Source of the DNA: an uncultured Burkholderiales bacterium
GTDB taxonomy: Bacteria > Pseudomonadota > Gammaproteobacteria > Burkholderiales > Burkholderiaceae_D
Direction of reading: 5' to 3'
NCBI GenBank assembly: GCA_937872165.1
Contig: CALMOR010000066.1
Span: 1-13,196 of the forward strand
DNA: 13,196 nucleotides
A model generated the notes under the pieces. The model saw only the letters and a list, made by a program, of their open reading frames with translations. It did not search any database and was not told the origin of the DNA. Of this stretch, positions 1 through 5,789 are shown piece by piece. Both the position numbers and the translations under genes were made by a program. Numbering within the stretch: position 1 is the stretch's first letter; each line of letters begins with the position of its first letter.

Positions 1-1
1 C

Positions 2-364
2 CCTGCGACGGCGTGGGACCGTCCGGCGCACCAGGCGAACTTCGGCCAGACGCTCGGCGTCTGGGGCGTGGCTGCCGGACCGAGCGTGCAGTTGCCGCTG
101 TTCGGGCCGTCGGACGTGCGTGATTCGGTCGGCAAGTTGGTCGAGCTCTTCACGAGTCCGTACAGCGCGTTGTCCGCCGGACCGTCGATCGCGCTTCGCG
201 TGACCGATACCGTCGACGGGCGTGCCACCGTCCTCCCCGCGAGCGACCTGCTCGAGCGGGCTTCGCTCGACTACTACTCGACGTTGCGGGACGTGACCGC
301 GAAACGGCGGGCGGAGCTGGTGGCGGAGGGAAAGGCCGGGCTCGTGAAGCAGGACGCGCGTTGA
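2..364 (+). CDS. mlaA: MlaA/VacJ-family outer-membrane lipoprotein, C-terminal fragment
   Basis: The frame is open from the left edge to a TGA at 362-364, giving about 120 residues. The start and lipobox lie outside the window. The stretch NFGQTLGVWGV, then GP..QLPLFGPS..RD..G, and the tail with LDYYSTLRD and a charged RRAELVAEGK segment are the conserved signature of the MlaA family. In that family the protein sits in the outer membrane with porins and removes mislocalised phospholipids from the outer leaflet, passing them to the Mla retrograde transport chain. The C-terminus lacks the long acidic or proline-rich tail seen in some homologues. No other mla gene is visible downstream, so the gene is either the last of its operon or stands alone. 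The family call is confident; the exact Mla role is inferred from the family. Confidence 0.88.
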   Translation, partial: PATAWDRPAHQANFGQTLGVWGVAAGPSVQLPLFGPSDVRDSVGKLVELFTSPYSALSAGPSIALRVTDTVDGRATVLPASDLLERASLDYYSTLRDVTAKRRAELVAEGKAGLVKQDAR

Positions 365-379
365 CGAACGTGCACGCGC

Positions 380-396
380 GACGGTGACCTTCCGTC
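380..396 (+). terminator. weak hairpin after the MlaA-like gene
   Basis: The arms GACGG and CCGTC (5 bp) enclose a 7-base loop, beginning 15 bases after the stop codon. There is no T-tract, so an intrinsic terminator is only possible. Confidence 0.2.
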
Positions 397-491
397 CCCG
401 TGGGGCGCCCGACGTGCCGCGAGTCGTGGCGCTTCGTCGTCGAGCATTCGCCGGACGACGCGTGATCCGCGGCAGGTCGGGCGTTCGCGAA

Positions 492-1171
492 CCACGGGAC
501 GTCCGCCCGAGGTAGTCGAGGTATCGGAGACCTCCCTCGCCGGTCTGCGCATCGACGACGTCCACGAGATGCGGGATGCTCTCGTCGATCGCCGGACGCG
601 CTAAGGGGCCGCCCATGTCGGTCCGGACCCAGCCCGGCGCCATCAGCAACAGCGTCCTGGGATCATCGGCGTGACGGGCGGCGAAGCTGCGCATGAACAT
701 GTTGAGCGCCGCCTTTCTTCCCCGATAGACCTCGTAGTTTCCGCTTTCGTTGTTGGCGACGCTGCCCTGCCCCGACGACGTGATCGCGATGGTTCCGTGC
801 GGCACCACGAGGTCCTGCAGGGTCTCGACGCCGCGCATCGGGCTCAGCGCGTTGGTCACCATGACCCGGACGAACTCGTCGGTCGAGACGTCCGCGATCG
901 TCGTTCTTGAGGCCCGCGTTGACGAACGGCACGTCGAAGGTCCTCGATGCGAGTCGCTCGCGAAGCGCGGCCACCTGCTTCGGTTCGACGATCTCGATCT
1001 CGATCTCGAGCCGACCGTCGGCCGTCTTCGACAGCTCGTGGAGCTTCGGCGGCGTCCCGCTCCGCTCGGTGGCCACCACGCGCAGCCCCGCGCCAGGTAT
1101 TCCGCCGCGAGGCCGAGGCCGCGGGACGCGCCGATCAACGGCAGTTGCCGGTCGAACGTGGAAGGGGCCAT
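492..1171 (-). pseudogene. short-chain dehydrogenase/reductase, frameshifted
   Basis: Reading minus from an ATG at 1171, the protein starts MAPSTFDRQLPLIGASRGLG, a Rossmann nucleotide-binding start of the SDR family. At about 1085-1090 the frame is lost and continues in another with LRVVATERS and then FVNAGLKND, the family's NAG motif. At about 900 it returns to the first frame with IADVSTDEFVRVMVTNALSP, then the catalytic region SSGQGS and YRGRK (the Y-x-x-x-K pair), LLLMAPGWVRTDMGG, and YLDYLGRT near 500. A third slip follows: the usual C-terminal VPW is in yet another frame at 499-492. Adding one G at the first site (giving the common GWRVV) and one at the third (TVPW) repairs those points. 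The second looks like a small deletion, possibly 5 bases between GACGA repeats. The gene is divergent from a LysR gene, a common arrangement for this SDR type. The substrate is unknown. Confidence 0.8.
990..1007. repeat. three tandem copies of GATCTC
   Basis: Three perfect 6-base units lie inside the dehydrogenase remnant. On the minus strand they encode alternating Glu-Ile (EIEIEI). Relatives as I recall them have a single EIE followed by a different residue, so a small in-frame expansion is possible. Confidence 0.45.
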
Positions 1172-1324
1172 TCGCGATTACCGATCAGGACATGGATGAC
1201 GGGCGAAGGTCGAGGCCTCATGGCGCCGGCCCGTACCGTCATTCGGCGACGATAACGGAGCGACGAGGATCGCGACAGGCGCGCGGGCCGCACTTCATGG
1301 ATGCGTGGGGGCGCCATCGATCGA

Positions 1325-1975
1325 ATGCGCTACCTTCGACTCGTGGCCGACACCGAGCTGAACCTGCTGACCGCCTTGGACGCTCTCCTCGCGGCGGGCA
1401 GCGTCGCGGGCGCGGCCAGGCGCCTCGGCCCGAGCGCCTCGGCGATGAATCGCACGCTCGCGCGGTTGCGGGCCGCGACGGGAGACCCGCTGCTGGTGCG
1501 AGCGGGGAAAGGCATGGTGCCGACGCCCCGCGCCGTCGGACTTCGCGAGCGCGTGCATGACCTGACCATCGAAGCGCAGGCCGTATTGCGGCCCGCAGCA
1601 GCCTCGCTGGACCTGGCCGCACTGGAGCGCACCTTCGCGATCCGCGCCTCCGACGGCTTCGTGGAGATCTTCGCCGCGCGACTGGGCGCCGCGGCGACGG
1701 CGGTCGCGCCGAACGCGCGGCTCCGCTTCGCGGCGAAGCCCGACAAGAACGTCGGCGCGCTGCGAGAAGGCACGATCGATCTCGAGATCGGCGTGCTCGG
1801 CCCATCGGGGCCATCGCCGAGCGGAGCCGGTCGCCATCCGCGCCGGCGGCCCGTGCCGGCTTCGCGGGACCTCGCGTCGCGAGTGGCCGAACGGTCGCGG
1901 CGTGGCGCGCATCACCGCCCCGGCACGAGAGGCCGTCGGTCGCGATGGTGCGCCTCTCTGTCGCGCGGCCGGTGA
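1325..1975 (+). pseudogene. LysR-type regulator, effector domain truncated
   Basis: The segment TELNLLTALDALLAAGSVAG, AARRLG, a helix with NRTLARLRAATGDPLLVRAG and TPRAVGLRERVHDL is a clear N-terminal winged helix-turn-helix of the LysR family. It is followed by the first half of the effector-binding domain, including ERTFAIRASDGFVEIFAARL and GTIDLEIGVLG. After about position 1800 the translation becomes arginine- and proline-rich without family similarity, ending at TGA 1973-1975. That gives about 216 residues against about 300 for the family. A second frame after 1830 (VAIRAGGP) weakly resembles the expected next segment, suggesting a deletion plus frameshift. The start is uncertain: ATG 1325 has a G-rich stretch 13 bases upstream, GTG 1343 matches the usual family start, and ATG 1301 is also in frame. 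It is divergent from the damaged dehydrogenase it probably once controlled. Confidence 0.72.
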
Positions 1976-2020
1976 TCGAAGCGAGTCGCCAGTGACGAGC
2001 ATCGAAAGGACGGCGTCGAA

Positions 2021-2039
2021 GGGCGCCTACATCGCGCCC
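2021..2039. terminator. hairpin between the LysR remnant and the convergent operon
   Basis: GGGCGC and GCGCCC form a 6-bp perfect stem around a 7-base loop, between a plus-strand gene ending at 1975 and a minus-strand operon ending at 2052. Neither side has a real T-run, so it is a weak bidirectional terminator candidate. Confidence 0.25.
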
Positions 2040-2051
2040 GTGCGCGGAGCG

Positions 2052-2690
2052 TCATGCCGACGATTCGATGCTCGGCGCTCGCGCCGCGCCGGCTTCGGTC
2101 CGGCGCGCCAGCGCGGCGAACGCCCACAGCGCCTCGATCGTCAGGCGAAGCAGGGTCTCCTGCAGCACGGACGGATCGCCTTCTTCGTCGAGGCTCGCGA
2201 GCGGCGCGAACGATCCCGCTTCGCGCTGCCTCTCGACGAGGTAGCCCTCGACTTCGCGGAGTTCCGGCAGCGCCGGATGGAGCGTCGCGGCGACGCGCGT
2301 CAATGCGGCGGCCATCAGCGGGTCGTCGGTCTTCGCATGCGAGACGGCCAGCAGGCCCACGTGATGGCACCACGCGCGGATCTCGTCGCCGTCCGCATCG
2401 AAGGCACGAGCCTCGCGACACGACACCCGCTGCAGCGCCGCGTAGAGATCGCTGCGCGGTAGGTCGAGCAATTGGTCCAGGCCGGGCAGCAGCGCGGCTC
2501 GCGCGGCGTCGCGATCGATGGGCGCGCCCTTGCGGCTGCGAACGCGATCGGCCAGTTCCAGACCGAGCTCGATCAGCGCGGCCTGATCGCGAGAGGCGGG
2601 CCGCAGGTCGCGGAGCCAGAGCGCCGCGCGGCCGGCCGAAGCCCTACGAGCGGCGCCGCGAGCCAGCCTGCCGCGTCGCATGCCGGTCAT
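2052..2690 (-). CDS. uncharacterised helical protein, third gene of the peptide/DUF6895 operon
   Basis: This is a 212-residue protein that I do not recognise. It starts at ATG 2690 (MTGMRRGRLARG); ATG 2681 is also possible. The purine stretch GAGAG lies about 13 bases upstream of 2690. The gene overlaps the end of the DUF6895 gene by 47 bases, which suggests translational coupling. After a basic, arginine-rich N-terminus (about 1-25) it is largely alpha-helical in composition: ALWLRDLRPASRDQ, AALIELGLELADRV, ARAALLPGLDQLLDLP, DLYAALQRV, then HHVGLLAVSHAKTDDPLMAA, LPELREVEGYLVER and LRLTIEALWAFAALARR. No signal peptide, membrane segment or metal motif is evident. The order W-L-R-D, a long helix pair and D-L-Y-A-A-L-Q-R is faintly like the N-terminal part of its DUF6895 neighbour, so it could be a diverged half-length relative. 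That is a weak inference. It stays open over its full length, unlike several genes around it. Confidence 0.62.
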   Translation of the reverse strand: MTGMRRGRLARGAARRASAGRAALWLRDLRPASRDQAALIELGLELADRVRSRKGAPIDRDAARAALLPGLDQLLDLPRSDLYAALQRVSCREARAFDADGDEIRAWCHHVGLLAVSHAKTDDPLMAAALTRVAATLHPALPELREVEGYLVERQREAGSFAPLASLDEEGDPSVLQETLLRLTIEALWAFAALARRTEAGAARAPSIESSA

Positions 2691-3600
2691 CGGCGAGGCC
2701 GCTCTCGCAAGCGAGGATGCCGACCAATGTCGTGTGATACACCTGTCCGAAGCGGTCGACCGGCGCGGACCGGTCGTCGGCCGGAGCGGGCTCGATCGGT
2801 GCGGCATCCGGCCCATGCGAGCCGTCGTCTTCCCAGGTGCGACAGAAACGCTCGAAGCAAGTCGCGTAGATCGTGCGATCGACGTCCGGCAACGAAGCCG
2901 CGTCGATCAGCAGCTCGCCCACGAGATCCCAGTTGCCGATCCGGCAGTAGTGGATCAGCAGCGAATCGACGATTCGCGCCATGCGAATCGCCGAAGCGCA
3001 TGAGCCGATGCATCGGTCGTTTCCGAAACGACCCAGATAGAAGATCGTGTGCGTGATCGCATAGGCGGTCCAGAGATCGACGTGTAGGACGCTCTTCATC
3101 CGCGCGAGCGCCGTACGGCGATAAAGACTCTTCCAATCCGGTTCGCGCCGAAGCAATCCGGCGCGCCAATAGAAATATCGTCGATCCAGTTCCCTGTGCG
3201 GGACCATTTCGATCGAGTCCGGAAATCCGAGCGCCGTCAGACGCGCCACTGCCGCTTCGCAACGCCGCATGCGCACGCCGATCGCCCGCAACAGGACGTA
3301 GGGAAAGACGACGACCGCCACGTCGTGAGGCGACCGCTCCAGCGCATCGCGATAGCGCGAGCTGGAGCACGTCTCGATGACGAATGCTTTCCAGTTTCTC
3401 AATGCGATCGCTTCCGATCGCGCGAAAGCAGGATCCCGTACGGTATTCGACTCCAATAACCGGACCAATACGATGGTCAGCTCCGCTATCGATTTGAAAT
3501 CCCGGATCGAGAATTCATCGCGGTTCGCCGGTTCGAAATCCGAAAGATGATCCGTCACCCATGAGATCGCTCGCCGTCGACAAGCAACCAGCCGGTCCAT
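2644..3600 (-). CDS. DUF6895-type protein, second gene of the small-peptide operon
   Basis: From ATG 3600 this gives 318 residues; GTG 3657 is an in-frame alternative only 22 bases after the peptide gene's stop. No strong ribosome binding site separates the two. The N-terminal helix AISWVTDHLSDFEP, the middle LGFP, MVPHRELDRRYFYWRAGLL, the core HVDLWTAYAITHTIFYLGRFG (171-193) and the terminal VYHTTLVGILAC (288-299) look like the uncharacterised DUF6895 family as I remember it. A database search would be needed to confirm this. The protein seems soluble and all-helical, with conserved His, Arg and Trp positions but no recognised catalytic motif. Two lines of the gene count to 52-53% GC, well below the genes to the right of the window, which suggests transfer. 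It follows a 71-residue peptide gene and overlaps a third gene, so it probably works with or on that peptide. The function is unknown. Confidence 0.72.
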   Translation of the reverse strand: MDRLVACRRRAISWVTDHLSDFEPANRDEFSIRDFKSIAELTIVLVRLLESNTVRDPAFARSEAIALRNWKAFVIETCSSSRYRDALERSPHDVAVVVFPYVLLRAIGVRMRRCEAAVARLTALGFPDSIEMVPHRELDRRYFYWRAGLLRREPDWKSLYRRTALARMKSVLHVDLWTAYAITHTIFYLGRFGNDRCIGSCASAIRMARIVDSLLIHYCRIGNWDLVGELLIDAASLPDVDRTIYATCFERFCRTWEDDGSHGPDAAPIEPAPADDRSAPVDRFGQVYHTTLVGILACESGLADDRHATRQAGSRRRS

Positions 3601-3679
3601 GGAGGGCGCCGCTTCGTCGCGCGCGACGCCCTCGTCTCGCTTCTCCTGCAATTGCACGAGGCACGAGATTCGGCGCGAA

Positions 3680-3895
3680 TCACTTCGATTCGTGCTTGTA
3701 GATGAAATGACTGTGAATGAACGTATCGGTGTGCAGAGCCTGCGCGACGCCTTCGGCATTCGCTTGAACGGCCGGCGACATGGCGCTCAGCTTCTGCGTG
3801 AGTTCCAGAATCTTGTCCATCGTCATGTTGGGATTGAGAACACCACTCGACTTGATGAGTGCCATCGCTTCCGAATCGTTGTCGTGACTGGCCAT
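3680..3895 (-). CDS. 71-residue peptide, first gene of the DUF6895 operon
   Basis: I do not recognise this family. The start ATG 3895 is fixed by a strong ribosome binding site, CGGAGGGG at 3899-3906, with GGAGG 5 bases from the ATG. The product begins MASHDNDSEAMALIKSSGVL. An acidic N-terminus leads to a likely amphipathic helix (MDKILELTQKLSAM, 26-39) and then an Ala- and Gln-rich linker. The C-terminus is rich in His, Thr and aromatic residues (HTDTFIHSHFIYKHESK, 55-71) with four histidines and no cysteine. There is no signal peptide or membrane segment. A helical acidic leader plus a distinct tail, next to a larger uncharacterised gene, has the outline of a ribosomally made modified-peptide precursor. 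A small regulatory or scaffold subunit is equally possible. It lies in the same direction as and just ahead of the DUF6895 gene, in a divergent position to a damaged LysR gene. Confidence 0.75.
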   Translation of the reverse strand: MASHDNDSEAMALIKSSGVLNPNMTMDKILELTQKLSAMSPAVQANAEGVAQALHTDTFIHSHFIYKHESK

Positions 3896-3968
3896 TGACC
3901 CCTCCGTTAGGCTTTTGTCCGGGCGCTGATTTCCGAGAGGGAGCGAGCGCTGCGACCCAGAAAGCGTG

Positions 3969-3978
3969 CCCCTCCTTT
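3969..3978 (-). promoter_or_regulatory. orphan Shine-Dalgarno-like site in the peptide operon leader
   Basis: On the minus strand this reads AAAGGAGGGG, as good as the peptide gene's own site 70 bases downstream. No ATG, GTG or TTG follows at normal spacing. A short frame (GTG 3981, or a CTG start) would end at TAA 3909-3907, just before the real ribosome binding site. It may be a relic, a leader-peptide site or chance. Confidence 0.2.
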
Positions 3979-4004
3979 CACGGTCCCATTCGACCGAGCG
4001 GACG

Positions 4005-4033
4005 ACCGTAACGTAGCCGGAACGTCGGTGCAA
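4005..4033 (-). promoter_or_regulatory. possible promoter of the peptide operon
   Basis: On the minus strand TTGCAC (4033-4028) and TACGGT (4010-4005) are separated by exactly 17 bases, weakly matching a sigma-70 -35/-10 pair (3 of 6 each). A start near 3998 would give a leader of about 100 bases. This is the only reasonable candidate I see in the gene-free stretch 3896-4219; the matches are poor. Confidence 0.25.
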
Positions 4034-4163
4034 GACGACCGGCGATCGATCTCTTGCGCATGGTTTTTCCATCGACGAGGACCTGTCGTCGCGCGCGGCG
4101 AGACGCCGTCGTCGCGTTTAACTCTCGATGTTCCGGCCTGCTTCTGGAGCGCCCGAACGGCCT

Positions 4164-4185
4164 CCCGTAATCGGGTTGTCGACAA
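4164..4185. promoter_or_regulatory. two adjacent palindromes upstream of the second LysR gene
   Basis: CCCG-TAAT-CGGG (4164-4175) is followed directly by the perfect 10-base palindrome TTGTCGACAA (4176-4185). The pair lies 35 bases before the ATG of the divergent LysR remnant and about 290 bases upstream of the peptide gene. LysR regulators typically bind dyads in such divergent regions, so this is a candidate operator. There is no direct evidence. Confidence 0.25.
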
Positions 4186-4219
4186 AGTCCGGACGCCCCC
4201 TCGAACGAGTTGAACGCTC

Positions 4220-4697
4220 ATGCCCTGCAGCCTCGATGATCGGAAGACCTTCGTCGCTGTCGTCGCGCGCGCGGGGAGCTTCACGCGTGCCGCTGCCGAG
4301 GTCGGCCTGTCTACGTCGGCGCGCAGCGTCACGATCAGGCGGCTGGAGACGCGCCTGGGCATCCGCCTTCTCCAACGCGACAGTCGTAGCGTGGTTCCGA
4401 GCGAAGCAGGTGCGCGCCTGCTGCGGACGCTGGAGCCCGCCCTGCTGCAGATCGACGAAGCCCTCGACGACCTGTCGCGGGAAAGCGTTCCATCGTGGGA
4501 CGTTGCGGATCACCGCGACGCGCGAGGCCTACGAGTCGGTGGTCCATTTCGTCATCGCCGCGTTCGCGTCGGCGCATCCGGAAGCGACGCTCGAGAGACC
4601 GATCGAGTACGGCTTTCGCGACATCGACGCGGACCGCTTAGATGCCGGCATCCGTCTCGGCGAGACCGCCGAGGGCCGGCGACCCCCTACGACCTGA
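4220..4697 (+). pseudogene. second LysR-type regulator, frameshifted and truncated
   Basis: From ATG 4220 the protein reads SLDDRKTFVAVVARAGSFTR, AAAEVGLS, VTIRRLETRLGIRLLQRDSR and EAGARLLRTLEPAL, a clear LysR helix-turn-helix and linker helix. After about 4495 the frame changes: GTLRITATREAYESVVHFVI, then PIEYGFRDIDADRLDAGIRLGE, which is the start of the LysR effector domain. Removing one base (the T at 4496) joins the halves. The similarity ends at RLGE near 4670 and the frame stops at TGA 4695-4697. The total is about 158 residues against about 300 for the family. It is divergent from the peptide operon and may have controlled it or an unrelated lost gene. The ribosome binding site is weak. 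Confidence 0.78.
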
Positions 4698-4863
4698 CGG
4701 GCCATCGCTGATCAACGATCGCGCATCAACGACCGCAATCGATCAACGGGGCGTCGAACGGAGCGGAACGATCCCTGCTCCTTGCTAGACTTCGAAGACC
4801 TCGGACGCGGGCTCGGCGCTCGTCCCAGGGCGAGCGCGGGCTGCGTGGACAGCCGCACGCCCG

Positions 4864-5775
4864 ATGTCGATCGCCGCGGTCGGCCACCATCGAACGACGA
4901 CCCGCATGGCACTGCCGCCACCGCCGTCCTATCCGCCCGCATTCGGCAACGACCAGTACGACAACGGTCTGCGCGTGCCCGGCACGCGCGACCTGCTCGC
5001 GCGATGGACGGAGGAAGCGGCCGCCGCTCGCGCCTCGCTCGCTTCGCGGCTGGACATCGCCTGCGGCAGCACGCCGTCCGAACGCTTCGACCTGTTCGAG
5101 CCGGCGCGCACGACGAAGCCGCTGCCGGTGCTGGTCTTCATCCATGGCGGCTACTGGCGCTCGCTGTCGAAGTCGGTGTTCTCGTGGATCGCGCCGGGCT
5201 ACGTCGAGCGCGGCATCAAGGTCGTCGTCGTCGACTACGCATTGGCCCCCGCCGTGCCGATGGAGACGATCGTGCGACAGAACCTCGCGGCCCTCGCGCA
5301 CGTCTGGACCCATGCGCGATCGCTCGGCATCGCGCGCGACCGCATCGTCGTCTCGGGTCACTCGGCCGGCGGGCATCTGACGGCGATGATGATGGCCGCG
5401 CGCTGGCGGCAGTACGACCCGCGTCTGCCGGCCGACCTGCTGCGCGGCGGCGTCGCGATCAGCGGCCTCTACGACATGGAGCCGATCCGTCACACGCCGT
5501 ATCTGAACGGCGATCTCTTCCTGACGCTCGATCGCGTCGCGCCGCTGTCGCCGCTCTACATGACGCCCGCGACCCGCGCGCCGCTGATCACGGCCGTCGG
5601 CGGCGACGAGTCGGACGAGTTCAAGCGACACGACCGCGAGATCGGCATCGCGTGGGCCGCCAACCTGCGCGAGGACGTGCCGCTGCCGGGCGCCAACCAC
5701 TTCACCGCATGCGAGCGCTTCGCGACGCCGGGCGAGCGTCTGTTCGACGCGACGGTGGAGTTGTGTACCGGGTAG
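4864..5775 (+). CDS. alpha/beta hydrolase, arylformamidase-like
   Basis: This is a 303-residue cytoplasmic hydrolase of the esterase/kynurenine formamidase group. HGGYW at 94-98 is the oxyanion-hole motif typical of arylformamidase-like enzymes. The nucleophile is Ser167 in GHSAGG. The likely acid is Asp248 in VGGDESDEF and the base His279 in GANHF. Domain length and motif spacing are normal and the frame is uninterrupted. In the family such enzymes hydrolyse N-formylkynurenine or related amides and esters. No other tryptophan-degradation gene is in the window, so the substrate cannot be fixed. The start is uncertain: ATG 4864 and ATG 4906 (MALPPPPSYPP) both lack a clear ribosome binding site, and family similarity begins only near FGNDQYDN. 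The gene converges with the binding-protein gene on the other strand. Confidence 0.85.
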   Translation: MSIAAVGHHRTTTRMALPPPPSYPPAFGNDQYDNGLRVPGTRDLLARWTEEAAAARASLASRLDIACGSTPSERFDLFEPARTTKPLPVLVFIHGGYWRSLSKSVFSWIAPGYVERGIKVVVVDYALAPAVPMETIVRQNLAALAHVWTHARSLGIARDRIVVSGHSAGGHLTAMMMAARWRQYDPRLPADLLRGGVAISGLYDMEPIRHTPYLNGDLFLTLDRVAPLSPLYMTPATRAPLITAVGGDESDEFKRHDREIGIAWAANLREDVPLPGANHFTACERFATPGERLFDATVELCTG

Positions 5776-5789
5776 CCGCCTTCGGCTAC
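5772..5789. terminator. shared hairpin over two convergent stop codons
   Basis: GTAGCCG and CGGCTAC form a perfect 7-bp stem around a CCTT loop. The TAG stop of the hydrolase (5773-5775) is in the left arm and the TAG stop of the minus-strand binding protein (5788-5786) in the right arm. No T-run follows on either strand. It may act as a bidirectional transcript end or RNA-stabilising hairpin. Confidence 0.45.

Noticed and set aside
907..1560. Plus-strand frame between the dehydrogenase and LysR genes
   Set aside because: It overlaps both recognised genes in the wrong phase and has only Arg/Gly/Pro-rich sequence.
4726..5700. 324-codon minus-strand frame opposite the hydrolase
   Set aside because: The hydrolase on the plus strand has complete catalytic motifs; the opposite frame shows none.
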